From positions 185,920-249,919 of the forward strand of contig SWDT01000027.1 in the NCBI GenBank assembly GCA_009193035.1: DNA of 64,000 bases, given 5' to 3'. The stretch comes from Halicephalobus mephisto (lineage: Eukaryota > Nematoda > Chromadorea > Rhabditida > Panagrolaimidae). The position numbers were made by a program, and so were the translations under genes. Position 1 is the first letter of the stretch. Each line of letters starts with the position of its first letter. The notes under the pieces are model-generated. The model saw only the letters and a program-made list of their open reading frames with translations. It did no database searches and was not told where the DNA came from. Positions 12,836-24,834 of the stretch are shown piece by piece.

Positions 12836-15800
12836 AACTTTTTGCTCAAAAGAGGAAATTAGGTAAAACATAAACAACTTTTTTAAATAGTTACCCGATG
12901 GACTACTAAGATGACCTATAATTTATTTGACATGACGGAGATCAATAAAATTACATCCCTTCTTAGATCCATATGCTTGAAGAAGATAAAGTTCTTCCTC
13001 AAATCAATTTACAAAATAACAACGACGTAAAAATTATATCTATAGTTAGATATTTTTAAAATTTCGAAAATGACTTTTTTCAAGTACTATTTTTTGTTTT
13101 TTTTATTTTGTAATAATTCCCAAAAATTTTTGTTTTTTTTATTTTGTAATAATCTTCAAAAATTTTTTTTGTTTTTATTTTGTAATAATTTCCGAAAATT
13201 TTTTGTTTTTATTTTGTAATAATTCCCGAAAATTTTTGTTTTTTTGCTAATCTCCAGGACAAACCTTAAAATGAAGACCCCCAGGCAGTGTAAGCGAAGA
13301 AGTAATAAAAGTAAAAACGAACATGGCGACGGCCGAAGAAGCAAAACGGACTGTCTGCCGGCTTTTCCTTCATCCGAAATGCATTCTGGCTTCTTAGTTA
13401 TCTTTTTCGCTCATAGTGTTACAAAATAAATTTTTACTTTTTTATTAAACTCCCGTAGGACATTCCAGAATCCAGTAAAAAATTTGAAAATTTTCGAAAA
13501 CGTTATTGAAGATTTTTAAAATTTTCTAAAATTTCATTGAAGTTTTTAAAATTTTCTAAAATTTCATTGAAGTTTTTGAAATCTTCAAGAATGTCTTAGA
13601 AATTTTTGGAACTTTTCAGAATCCAATTAAAAAGTTTAAAATATTTTAAAATATCATTCAAGTTTCTAGAATCTGTTGAAAAATTCAAAAATTTTTAGTT
13701 TTTATAATTTTTTAGAATACTGTAGAAATTTTCAGAATTCTGTAAAAAGTTTAAAAAATCCTAAAAATCTATAAAAATTCAAAAAATTTTTAGTTTTTAT
13801 AATTTTGTAGAATACTGTAGAAATTTTCAGAATTCTGTAAAAAGTTTCGAAATATTTTAGAATTTTATCAAACTTCTGGAATTTTCCAGAATCTAATTTA
13901 AACTTCTAAGTTCCTCCAGAATCGAATAAAAATTTCTAAAATTATCTAAAAATAAAAAAATTTCTAAAATTATCTAAAAATAAGAAATTTCTAAAATTAT
14001 CTAAAAATAAAAAAATTTCTAAAATTATCTAAAAATAAAAAATTTCTAAAATTATTTAAAAATAAAAAATTTCTAAAATTATCTAAAAATAAAAAATTTT
14101 AAATATCTAAATAATGCGAAAAATTCGCCTCGGAACAATTTCGCAACAACTTCCGTTGTCAATTTTTCAATAGTACAATTTAACTTTTATGTTTAAAAAT
14201 TTAAGTTCGTAAAAATTTCGAAACTACTAATGCGGAAAACCAAGACAAACCGGAAACCATTGTTCCTTTTTGGTCCCGCAAAAAATGGAAAATTTCGGAA
14301 TTTAGTCCTGTCCGAAATCTGAATTCACAACGTGACCTTTAGGATTTATTTTTTAAATTTTATTCAAAAAAGTATCACCGTTTTTGTGGAGTATTTGGAT
14401 GTTATGGTTTTTCGAATATTTATTGATGTTTTTATATCTAATCCTTAACCTTCAACAATGAACGAAAATTTTTGCGTTTCGTGCAACCCTAATCCAGAAC
14501 TTTGTATACGTATCTGTGCTAAGTATAATTCTAAAATATTGATTTTGAAAGTAATTCACCTAAAACTAAAATTGTTAAATAAGTTATTTTAATTTCGAAA
14601 AACTAAAATTTCGTAATCAAATTCATTCGTAAAAAAGTTTTTTTTTATTTTTTATACTAATATTTAGTTACGAAATTATATAAAATTTTGAAAAAAATTT
14701 AAAACTAAAATTGTTAAATAAGTTATTTTAATTTCAAAAAATTAAAATTTCGTAATCAAATTTATTCATAAAAAAGTTCATTTTTTATTTTTTATACTAA
14801 TATTTAATTACGAAATTATATAAAACTTCGAAAAAATTTAAAACTAAAATTTCATAATCAAACCAATTCATAAAAAGTTTATTTTTAAATTTTTTATTCT
14901 AATGTTTAATTATGATTACTTTTTTCAGAATCACTCAATTTTTGGATTTTTTACTTCAGAAAATTCTAAAATTTCATTTTGGAGACTATTTTGTAAAAAA
15001 TTTAATTTTAATGTTTATAATATAATTACGATGAAATCTCTACGTAATCATAATTACTGACTTTTATAACTTTTTATCTCAACTGGAAAGTTCTAAAAGT
15101 TCCCTTCGAGACCATTTTGTAAAAAAGTTTATTTTTAATTTTCGTAATTATATGATTATCGAAATTCCGTTAATGTTAATTTTTATCGTTGATCGGAGAA
15201 AATTCAACGATTTTAAATTTTATTTAAAAATTTTTTGAAATTTCCAGACCGATTCTGACGAGGAAATGAACAATTCCGAAGGCGTTCTGGATATGGTCTC
15301 TAAAAACTTGGTCAATGAAATATTGCCTCCAGAAGAGGAACATGTGGTAAATGTGAGCATTTGAACATGCCTATTCTTTCGGGATTCTGACTTCTGAATT
15401 CATTAACAGAGTCTTTAATTTTTTTGAAAATATTTCGCTTATTCAAAAAGCTGTTACACAACTCCCAAGGACAGCGACTGATTTTAACGATTTACACTTT
15501 TCAGTCACTATCCAAAATTACTATCAGAGTGGTTATAGTGAAAAAGTTTCAATAATATTTATAGATAGTGACTAGTTTTCGCGAAAAATTTATCCATTTC
15601 AATCACTATCCAAAATTCCTATTAGAGCTGATTTTTCTGAATAAAATCCCAGCCATTTTCATTGAAGTTCTTCTTCAGTCACTATTCGATCCTTTTTCTT
15701 CTTCATACTTTTGCATTCCCTTAGTTATTTTTTTTAGGAATCTTCTGAGCAAGAATCCCAGCCTCAAACAGAATCCATCGTTGAGAAGGCTCAAGAAACC

Positions 15801-16841
15801 CTCACTAATCTCCAAACCGAAGGCGAACATGTTGTTGAAGAACTGAAAGAACTCGCTCAGAAGGCCAAAGACAAAGTTTCTGAATTGACTTCTGAAGACG
15901 AAGACAAAAAAGAACCCTTCACAGAACAACTCAAAGATCAAGCAGAACATGTTGTTGAAGAACTCAAAGAACTCGCTCAGAAGGCTGAAGACAAAGTCGA
16001 AGAACTTCAGAAGGACTTTTCTGAAGAAAACAAATCTGTCATTGATGATTTGAAGGATTTTGCAGCTAAAGCAGAAGAAACTGCTGACGAACTCAAAGAA
16101 GAACTGAAAGAAGAAAACGAATCCGTCATTCATGACGTTAAGGATTTTGCTGAAAAAGTCGAGGACAAAGTTGAGGATATCAAGGAAGATCTCACTCAGG
16201 AGAACAAATCCATCCTCGACGATCTCTCCAGTGCTGCAGAAAAGATCAAAAGTCAAGCTGGAGAAGCTGTCAACTGGCTGGAGGAGAAGGCAGAAGACGT
16301 CAAAGAAGCTATTCAAGAAAAATTTGAGTCAGAACCAGAAGCTACCCCAGAAGTCAAAGATGTTGTTCAAGAAGGTGAAGAAATCGTTGAACAAAAAATC
16401 GAACAGTTTACTGAAGCTGCGAAAGAAAGAACACCTTCGCCTCCACGGGAACCTACTCCTCCACCTCGACCTGCAACACCTCCAAGAGAACCTACTCCTC
16501 CTCCACGACCTGCAACACCTCCAAGAGAACCTACTCCTCCGCCTCGACCTGCAACACCTCCAAGAGAACCTACTCCTCCACCTCGACCTGCAACACCCCC
16601 GAGGGAACCTACTCCTCCACCAGCTAGGGAGCCCACTCCTCCACCTGCCAAGGAACCCACTCCCCCTCCTCCAAGACCTCCGACTCCGCCTGCTCCCAAG
16701 ACACAAGCAGAAGAGATCCCTATTTCTACTCCTGCTCCAACAGAGCCCAAGAAGGAGGAGGAGAATGCTCCTCGTCCGACTCTGGTCCGACGCATTCAAG
16801 GATACGTTGGAACAGCAAGACAACGATGCAGCATTCTCTAA
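11973..16841 (+). CDS. Acidic helical, Pro-repeat protein with a C-terminal CaaX box
   Basis: Three exons, 11973-12011, 15248-15352 and 15738-16841, all joined in phase 0, give 415 aa. Residues 1-60 are short and acidic. Residues about 60-240 are repeated Lys/Glu-rich amphipathic helix units (VVEELKELAQKAEDKV and relatives), like LEA or apolipoprotein-type helices. Residues about 245-350 hold tandem copies of EPTPPPRPATPPR. The chain ends RQRCSIL: a CaaX box preceded by basic residues. CaaX with terminal Leu usually directs geranylgeranylation, so membrane attachment is inferred. No signal peptide or enzyme motif is seen and I do not recognise an orthologue. Intron 1 is 3.2 kb and full of repeats; intron 2 (385 nt) carries TCACTATCCAAAAT motifs. 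The large exon and its ends are firm; exon 1 is supported by phase and the GT/AG sites only. Confidence 0.72.
13080..14900. repeat. Repeats inside intron 1 of the CaaX gene
   Basis: About 13090-13240 holds four copies of a unit with TTTTGTAATAATT and TTTTTGTTTTTATT. A short GC-richer patch at 13244-13430 opens small frames on both strands but shows no splice-compatible extension of the host gene. About 13920-14110 is an array of roughly seven 26-bp units containing TTTCTAAAATTATC. About 14390-14900 is copy 2 of dispersed repeat R3. Confidence 0.55.
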
Positions 16842-17116
16842 ATAATAAAGCTAAAAAGTAAATTTTCAGTCTTGCCGTAAAGTGTCTTTTATAAAGAAGG
16901 TTCAATCGCTCAATTTGTATTCGTTTTTAAATTTTTCAATAAAAATCGACCAATAAACGCAATTTAAAATCCTTTCAGAATTCCTGGTAGTTTTTTATTT
17001 TTTTTTCAAGAGGTTATAAAATCAGAATATGCAGATAATATTATATCAAAGATAAATAAGTGTATAAAATAATTTTTTTAGGCACCAGGATTTTTATAAA
17101 AAAATATTTATGTACT

Positions 17117-19760
17117 TTAACCCCAGCCATTGTCGTCATCCTTATCATTGATCTGTACCTTTTCAATGTCAGGAGCAATATCAACGAACCTGTCGTTATT
17201 TAAATTGCTTCCATTTCGGGTAGGTGCTTCATTGCTGAGATTGTAACTTGATTGGGAAACATATCTTAGCAAGAACCCAGGGATGTCTTGATATGTATCT
17301 TCCATAACTTGGACAATATCCTGGGCTATATTCCTATCGTCAGGTTCATAATAGAAAGACATAGCAGTGCCTTTGTGGGTTCTGCCGGTTCTGCCACATC
17401 TTTGGATAAATGTCGAACGATCATTTGGTAGGTCGAAGTTAATGACATAATCAAGGTCTGAAATCAAAAATAAACAGTGAAGTTCAAAGCAGATGTAATC
17501 TACCTTTAATATCGACACCACGAGCACAAACATCCGTAGCGACGAGGATTTTTGTTTTTCCATCTCTAAATGAACGCATGGCTTCTTCACGAAGGTGTTG
17601 TCCACGATCACCGTGAATAGTGGTGGAGTTAAAACCTTCGATTGTTAACGCACCAGCAACACGATCAGTGTCAATCTTCTTATTGACAAAGATAAGAATC
17701 CTCGGAAGATTATTACCATTAGAGACTCTGCGTATGTAATCGATGATAATCTTGTGCTTGCTTGCTTGATCCTGAACAGAATGAACTTCGTACTTTACTC
17801 GTTTGTTACTCGTAGCTTTGGCAGTAATCTGAACAACATGTTTGCGGAGGAACTGTGTTGAAAGCTTCATAACAGCCTGATCTTGCAAAGTGGCACTGAA
17901 GAGCATAGTTTGACGGTTTTCTCCACGAGGCAAACTTGACCATTTGAGCAATTCAATAACTTCTTGATTACTGTTCTCAAGCATCAATCTATCCGCTTCA
18001 TCGAGAACGATGTAACGTACAGATCCCAAATTGATGGTTCCTTCCCTCACAAAGTGCATCAATCGACCCAAACAAGCGACGATTATGTTGCATCCTTTCC
18101 GAATCTCCTGGGCATTGTCTCGCATGTTATATTCACCATACACACGAGCAACGGAGATCCCGGTGTCTAAAGATCAGATTATCATTGATAGAATGAGGAC
18201 ACAACCATACCAGAAGCAAATTTTCGTGCTTGATCATAGAGTTGATTCACTAGTTCACGAGTTGGAGCTACAATCAAAGCAACAGGACTCGAACTGGCAA
18301 AGTTATAACCGTCTTCTTTGTGGCAAACGAGGAAGTGGATGATAGGAATTAAAAATGCAGCGGTTTTGCCGGAACCAGTTTCACACTGAACTTTGCAATC
18401 GTAGCCTGAAACCATCGACAAATTAAGGAATAGATAACTTCATTATTTACCGTCGATGATAAAGGGAATGGTGTATTGTTGAACCTTACGAGGACGTATA
18501 TAACCAGATTTTATGATGTTTTCCTGTACAGATTGACAGATCTCCATATCCTCCCATCGCTCACAAAGAGTAATTTCACTTTCAGGAACTCCAGAGATAT
18601 CAATCTCAGCATCATCGCCCATGTTGACACTGTCAACTTCAGCGATCTCACGATCCTCCTTAAAGATGGCTTGAATATTTGGATCTTCAGGTCTGTAAGT
18701 ATGTGGAGCACGTGATTCACTATCGTTTGAAGTTCGTTCTGTAATGCATACTTAGTTAAAACATTATCTTTAAAAACCTACGATCATATGGAAATCCGTT
18801 TATATTTCTCGATTCACCACGTGGAAACATCATAGAAGTTCCCCCACGTCTATGAGTTCTCGTAAATCTGTCTTCTCTTGAATTATTGTCACTAAAGTTT
18901 TCACGAGGAGAATTTCTATAAGAAGGAACCGACGGACCGCTGGGGACGTGGTAATTTCTGGAAGGAGGTGTGGGATTAGTTCTGTGACCGCCATACCCAT
19001 CATCATAGCGTCTGCGATCATCTAGTCTACTCCTATCATCGTGACCGGATTGATATTCAGTTCGTCTTCCATAGTTATTTTCAAAACCATAATTTCTGTG
19101 AACTCCATCACGAAAATCGTTCGAATAGCCGCCTCGGCCGCTACCCAAATGATTACGAGTATCATCTTGATACTCTCTAGGAGGTCCGCCAAAAGTTCTT
19201 TCAGATTCTCGGCTGTTACGTGCATCTTGAGATGACGTATTATTTCGAAAATCGTAATTGGATCGTTCAGGTACAGTGTACCGTGAACGATCAGAAAAGT
19301 CGTGGTTATTTCTTGAATAACCAGCATCTCGTCCTCCAGAAATGCTTTGACTTCTTCCACCATAACTGCGATCATCCCCACGAGGAGAATCACCTTGACG
19401 ACTACCCATTCTCGGTCCACGGTCTTCACGAACAGAACGTTGACTGAGATGTGGTGGATATTGGTCATATATATTGCGAGGAGGTCCTTCGTCACGATAA
19501 TCTCCACGTCTGTAATTGTTATTACGAGAACGTCCACCATCGTCGTAATTTTGTCTAGCTAAATTACCGCTAGAACTTCTGCCGTAAGAATCATCGACAA
19601 AGTCATCTAAAAAACGTTTTATTTATTATTTTCACCGTTTTCCAACAATTACCCTTCTGTACCCGCATATTATTTGATCCAGAGGCTGAAAAGTTAATAT
19701 TATTAAATAAACTGCAACATGCTTTAGAGACTTACAAGCAGTTCCGCGACCTGGAGACAT
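17117..19760 (-). CDS. DEAD-box RNA helicase, Vasa/DDX3 (Ded1) type
   Basis: Seven exons join exactly in phase to 789 aa: 19736-19760, 19653-19685, 18782-19606, 18451-18738, 18211-18405, 17504-18166 and 17117-17457. The six introns are 43-50 nt. Residues 1-290 are Arg/Gly/Ser/Asn-rich low complexity, like the RGG tails of LAF-1, DDX3 and Vasa. The core follows: Q motif ([10 protein letters not shown]), motif I TGSGKT near residue 400, PTREL, DEAD at about 511-514, [14 protein letters not shown], and motif VI at about 695-702. It ends DDDNGWG, an acidic-Trp tail seen in this family. Such helicases unwind or clamp RNA with ATP, often in germ granules and in translation. Odd points: motif Ib reads ACLGRL instead of TPGRL, motif VI reads QRCGRTGR instead of HRxGRxGR, and motif I is preceded by QCE rather than AQ. 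It could be a divergent paralogue rather than the main DDX3 gene. Confidence 0.9.
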
Positions 19761-20866
19761 CGCGAATACTCATACAACAGGTCGACTTACCCAAATGAAT
19801 GCAACAACCGGCGATATATAAAGCTGAAAAATGAACATAAGACAGAAATCAATCACGAAAATGGGTGAGTCAGGGAAATCATAAAAGTTAGATAAGCCAA
19901 AAAGTCGATATTTTGATCAAACTGCTTGATAAATATAACCGTAAAGATGAGTTAAAAGATTTTAAGATTTCTAAAGAATCAAATCCCAGCAATCAAAAAT
20001 ACAAACGAAAAAGTTAAAATATTGCTCATTTTAGGTAAGAGAAACGTGCAAACACACAAACGAACGTATTAAAGAAATAAAAGCTCGTCTTATCGAACTT
20101 ATATAATGGTAGACATAGCAACCATTCGATTCACAGCAAGACATAACTTTAATCTATAAAAAAACCTTTATAATATAAAACAATTGTCCCGAAACTGTAA
20201 AGAGAAGAAATACATAAAGTAGAAAATAATTAAACAAAGTTAAAAAAATTTAAAAAACAGATGCCATGGAATCGCTTGTAACTGAACGTAATTCATACGT
20301 AAGAGCTCTTGATTACGTATCTCATATGCTGGACTTTCTTTAATAGGAATCGACAGTAGAATTGTACCCTACTTAGAATTCACTGTAATTGAACAAAATC
20401 AATGAGCTCAGATTGTTTTTCTGTCCTTTGGATTACGTTATATCGAGGGGCGACTGTATTTCGTAAAGAAGTTTTTTTTTCAATAGTAGTAATTTTTAAT
20501 AAAAAATTTCGAAACACTTCATGGTTGAATAAAAATTTGTACAATTACCCAAAATTAAAAATTCTGAAAATTTTGGTTAAAATAAATCTGAAATAATTTT
20601 TTAAAATATCAATGAACTTATAAAAGTCAAAAATTTCCCGAGTATTATTTCACTTAATTTGCTTTGATTTCATATATGAATAATAAATTATAGTTTTCTC
20701 AATCCATCGAAATATAGTTAGATACGTGATAAACTGAGACGAGATTTTTTGTCTTTATAAAAAATGCAAACAACAGTTGGTCATGAGAGTTTGCTCAGTT
20801 CACACGAGTCGATCGATATTTCCAAACTTCCAGAGGGTTATCTATTAATCCGGCTCTCACTTCGAA
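19761..20866. other. Intergenic region, no gene seen
   Basis: This separates the start of the DEAD-box gene (minus) from the small gene that starts at 20867 (plus), so the two genes diverge. I see no coding exon. The last 150 bases before 20867 hold a GATA-type TGATAA at 20727 and a TATA-like TTTATAAAAAAT at about 20753, which may be promoter elements of the small gene. Confidence 0.45.
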
Positions 20867-21471
20867 ATGAACAACCAGGTAAAGTTTGTGATTAAGAAAA
20901 AAAAATTTAACGAGGACTTTAACCAGGAAATCCCGGATCAAGATACGGTTGTCGAATCCACTCCGGATGAGACGGTGTTTACAGAATCGAGTTTTGGGGA
21001 CGAAGTTAAATTAGAACCCAAAAATGAGGACTCCGTCATGAGCGTCCCGGTGGAGGAGGATCAGGAAGTAAAAAGACAGGTTAGTTGCACCAATTATATA
21101 AAATTTCATAGGATAATCCTGTTCAGTTATATAAAATTTCATAGGATAATCCTGTTCAGTTAAATAATCCCCATTTTTAGACTTCAACTTCCAACGATGA
21201 TTATGAAATTGTCAGTGCTAATTCTAAGAGAACATCCTTAGGATCAGATGAAAAGGACAAAACCCCGACTCCTCCTGAAATCCAAGTCCCTCCACCAACT
21301 ACAGTAACCGTCAGTCTTCCCGAACCAGAAAGTCCGGCGAGTACTGTCAAATTCAACGAAGAAGACGCAGAAGCGGGCACAGTCCAGCCAGTAGTGGAAG
21401 GAATCTGGAGCAGAATCCTGAAATGGATCCGATCGTTTGTTGACTGGTTCAGATGGGTACTTGGACAGTAA
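20867..21471 (+). CDS. Small acidic protein with a Trp-rich amphipathic C-terminal helix
   Basis: Exons 20867-21079 and 21181-21471 join in phase 0 (71 + 96 codons) for 167 aa. The N-terminal two thirds are acidic and apparently disordered, rich in Glu, Asp, Pro, Ser and Thr, with a basic VKFVIKKKKF start. The last 22 residues change character: GIWSRILKWIRSF then VDWFRWVLGQ, with aromatic and aliphatic residues on one face and Arg/Lys/Asp on the other. Such a tail could bind a membrane or lipid surface; this is inference from composition. No signal peptide and no known family is recognised. The 101-nt intron contains a perfect 33-bp tandem duplication (about 21096-21160). An upstream TATA-like box and a TGATAA site suggest a regulated promoter. 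Splice sites are CAG/GTTAGT and TTTTTAG. Confidence 0.7.
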
Positions 21472-21887
21472 TCTAAAGATCGAGGACTTATAGGGTAGCT
21501 TATGGGGGAATTAGGAAGACTATAGGGTTCCCTCATTTATGGTCGATTTCTCTTTTTTAAACTAGGTAAATCACCTTAGTGAAATTATGTAAATTTACTG
21601 ACTCTATTATTCGATTCCATAAATCTTTTTGGTACTTTGCCATTATATGCTCACATCCTCTTGACACGAATACTTTTTTGATGCATTTTTGGCTTACCTC
21701 AAATATCTACTTTATTTTTAAGTATTTTTTCTCTTTATTTTTTTGCCAAAATGAAACTATTTGAACTGCTAAGTAAGAAAAAACTGCAATATACTTTCTA
21801 CAAGATCATAATGTTCTTCAGTCATATATATGTCGGAAAACTAGCTCTGGCCTCATCTAGTCCGAAACTAATATGGAAGGAAAAATG

Positions 21888-21959
21888 TCTCTCGGCAGGC
21901 ATCGAACCCACATCGTCTTGCTATCCGGGCAAGTGCTTTTATCTTAAGCTACGAGAGCG
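21888..21959 (-). other. tRNA-like fold, likely SINE head or tRNA pseudogene
   Basis: On the minus strand the sequence folds as a cloverleaf. The D stem is GCTT/AAGC. The anticodon stem is CTTGC/GCAAG with a 7-base loop CCGGATA. The variable loop has 5 bases. The T stem is GTGGG/CCTGC with loop TTCGATG, and the acceptor stem is built from CTCTCG/CGAGAG. The A-box (TAGCTTAAGATAA) and B-box (GGGTTCGATGC) promoter motifs are in place. The usual U33 is replaced by C, and the anticodon position would read GGA without the long variable arm of a serine tRNA. It is therefore probably not a working tRNA. Confidence 0.55.
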
Positions 21960-23337
21960 ACCTTTTCCAATTCCATTCATGGAAGCAGAATCGTTTCTCC
22001 TGAACGATCGCTCCTTTCTCACTACGCTTAATGTCGCGACAATATAAATGACGTTTCTGACACATCTACATTTCCCTTCTTCCTTTGCCGAGCGAGAGGA
22101 GAGGCATTACGTGAATTCGCTACTAATATATATTCTACGAAAAAATACAAATATCCTTTGTTACTATTGCCTTTCACACTGCTTCGCTTTAACCCTTTTG
22201 TTAGATCTGTCACGCCGAGTGACCCACGTCTGGATGAGAAGAGACAATAATATAGGAAGAGTTTATTAAATAACTCCTTTAGCACAGTACAAAGAATAAC
22301 TCCCTATGTCGAAATCGACATAAACATAAACAACCCAACTTCCCGCCAAGAGGAACTGTATGTCCTCTTGTCGGTGCTAAGGCAATCCGTTCGGGACCAA
22401 GCGCTCCCGGTTGGTTGCGCTTTCCATTAAGGCTAGGTGCCCGATCCAACACCTTTCGCTGCTGATGTCCTATATTTAGGACGGTGGAATTTTTGTTGAC
22501 TTATTGTGCCATATATGTTCAAGTGATTGTACAACAAATACCTTAAGAACAGTTGCTCTTCGACGACATTTCTTCCCTAGTGACAGTTGCTCCCCAGCGG
22601 CATTTACCCCTTTGCGTCGTGTACTGATATCCAGAGCTTTTTCTTTAAAGAAATAATGCAACATGGGAGAGGAAATATTCCTGAGGAAGAACTGTCGTTG
22701 AAGGCACCTGTCGTACAGTTATTCAAGAATATTGCACTAACATGGAATTTACTCCCCTGTCTTATTTGAAAAATTTGTTTCAAAACGATTGATTGCAAGG
22801 TTGTACTACATGGAAAGCCAGATAGTGAAAATCCTCTTCGTCTGACTGGAAGGCATTTTCCTTCACTGATCCCACCCAATCCAAATAATCAAAATCCTCA
22901 AAAACGCTGTTTTGATTGTAATCTCACAAATTATTGGGCAAGGATTGAGAGAAAGTCCAAGTATGAATAACGAGAGTGTAATGTTGGCCTCTACATTGAT
23001 GAATGTTTCAAAAATTATCATATTCTTACTAATTTCTAGCGTTAGTGGTCATTTCTTAGTTTATTTTCAAAGAAAACTATTTTTTCCATAAATTCAAATT
23101 TTTCCTACATCTGTCATCAATGACGACAACATTCCAGTACTCGGTCATCAGTAACTCCTTAGTCAGTGACGTAAGATAATATTAATTTATTATTTGTTTC
23201 ATTATCTAAAGATATAATGCCGGAAATGCTTTTACTATAGCTATTATTGTTTTGTACGCCATATAAAACACATTATTTTTAAGTTTTGCAATTTTTTTAT
23301 AAAGCTTGACATAGTTACTTTCATATTTTTGTAAAAT

Positions 23338-23531
23338 GTACCTAGAATGGGGTAATCGGGCCTGTAGATTCCAAATATGAAGTCAGAGTTGAGAGTTGGA
23401 CTTCATTCGGAAATGTTATGAGGTCTGGAACTTCAGAATCCGGGATTCTAAATCTTCGAATGCTGAAGGCTAACCCCCACTCTCATCTCATATTTGAAAT
23501 CTACAAACCTGATTACCCCATTCTAAGTACT
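23338..23531. mobile_element. Palindromic MITE-like element (family M2)
   Basis: The ends mirror each other: TAGAATGGGGTAATCGGG, then CTGTAGATT near the left end, and AATCTACAAACCTGATTACC, then CCATTCTA at the right, flanked by GTAC on both sides. Between them lie further inverted pieces around GAAGTCAGAGTTGAGAG. A diverged partial copy with GTAGATTTCTGAATCTGAAG lies at about 34535-34600. Confidence 0.65.
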
Positions 23532-23728
23532 TTATACAGATATCTCAGGATAGCCATTTTTTCTATGCCAAGAAATACGTCATAAACAATATTTGACTTA
23601 GAATCGATATCTATATTTACCACAGTTAGTTACTATATTTTGTCAATTGCCTAGTGATTTTTAAATTACTACTCCATAATAACTATTGATGCTAACATTT
23701 TACCGGCAGCTAAAGGGTTAAGTAATTG

Positions 23729-23930
23729 TTGTGGACACATAGTCCCCATGACCGGAGATATTCAGAATACCAAAGTCATAACCGTCCCTTCTCTCCACTG
23801 AGGAGTACAAAAGGGAACACTTCGGTGTACCGGCAGTCCTCCCTGAGTGTAGCTCTGATATTTAGTAATATTGTCGTATTCTATATATTGGTGTCTTATT
23901 GTTAAGTAAAGACATAACAGTAACAGTTGG
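23729..23930 (+). mobile_element. LTR-like sequence, copy 1
   Basis: It starts TGTGGACACATAGTCCCC and shares CATAGTCCCCA, GAC, GAGATATTCAG and a downstream CTTTCCACCGAG/CTCTCCACTGAG block with a sequence at 54645-54985. It has a CAGTAYAAAAG core-promoter-like block (here GAGTACAAAAGG) and an AGTAAAGAC poly(A)-like signal. No retroelement coding region flanks it, so a solo LTR is likely. Confidence 0.45.
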
Positions 23931-24834
23931 ACGAAATCGAATTATTCCTATTTCTTTCAACTCCATTTCAATATAGATGTTAATGTTTTTAAAATCAATC
24001 AAATCAGTTAATGTCTACTAATTTTAAATTTATTTTATTTGACCTGTTAGTCACTTCATGATAAATAGTATTTTTTGGTTCTATTTCTATTTCATCATTA
24101 GTGTTTAGAGCTCGACGAGAACCTTGTGTAATTTATGAATTACAAAAATAGGATAATAAGAAAAAGCAAGGAAAAAAACACTCAAAAGTTGAATCATTGG
24201 ATGTTAATTGTAAAATGAAAACAGTCATTTATTAAATAAGAAAATTCCTATGGTTATTTTTCTTTTAAAGTAGAATGTATGAGATCATTTTCTCATGGTT
24301 GTCAAAAAATTCTTCTCTCGTTTCAATGAAACAATGTTCTGAGGAAAGACGGTATTATCAATCATAAATAAGGTACGCTTAGTAGTTTCCATCAATAGAT
24401 AGTGTTGAAATTTCCATCGTATGACAACGGTGTTGAAATTTTTGCAATCCTCTACCCCCGGATTTGAGAACCTTCGTCAAATGACCATTATTAAAAAATC
24501 GCTTCGTTAATTGCCTCCCTTTCATTTTTGAGGCACATTTACTAGGCGGTGGTAGAACGTTTCTGTTGTCATGTAAGTGACATACTATATACTACATTAT
24601 AGTAATATCAATTTAGTTGCTTACCGTTGCATACTACTAAGTTTCTGCGAAATTAAAGTATATATCTTTATTTCACACCTTACATTATAAATGATTATAT
24701 ACCATATTAAATGTAAAAAATGAAATTGATATATTAAATAACGAAAAGAATCAAAACATTAAAAATAGAAATACAAAACAGTCGTACCTTATGTACATTT
24801 TAAAAATTTAATACAAAGAGTTTACCTGAGTAAA

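Larger units (their letters stand above)
21472..24834. other. Mobile-element remnants, no intact gene
   Basis: Small open frames here look like chance or transposon debris. Recognisable pieces are a tRNA-like fold at 21888-21959 (minus), a second tRNA-like patch at about 22377-22465 (minus) with an A-box-like TAGCCTTAATGG, a palindromic element at 23338-23531 and an LTR-like sequence at 23729-23930. The GC content between 21850 and 22900 is clearly higher than its surroundings, which suggests inserted DNA. 23930-24834 shows nothing I can name. Confidence 0.5.

Noticed and set aside
13156..13429. Small frames on both strands inside intron 1 of the CaaX gene, with GC-richer DNA
   Set aside because: Splicing into the host gene would hit an immediate stop (DKP then stop), and no independent start or partner exon is seen.
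15675..16823. Long antisense and +1/+2 frames over the CaaX gene
   Set aside because: They are shadows of the biased Glu/Lys and Pro-repeat codons; only the plus frame ending in CSIL joins with upstream exons.
22028..22879. Several overlapping 60-90-codon frames on both strands
   Set aside because: They lie in the GC-richer island of probable mobile-element origin and none shows a recognisable domain or a consistent exon structure.
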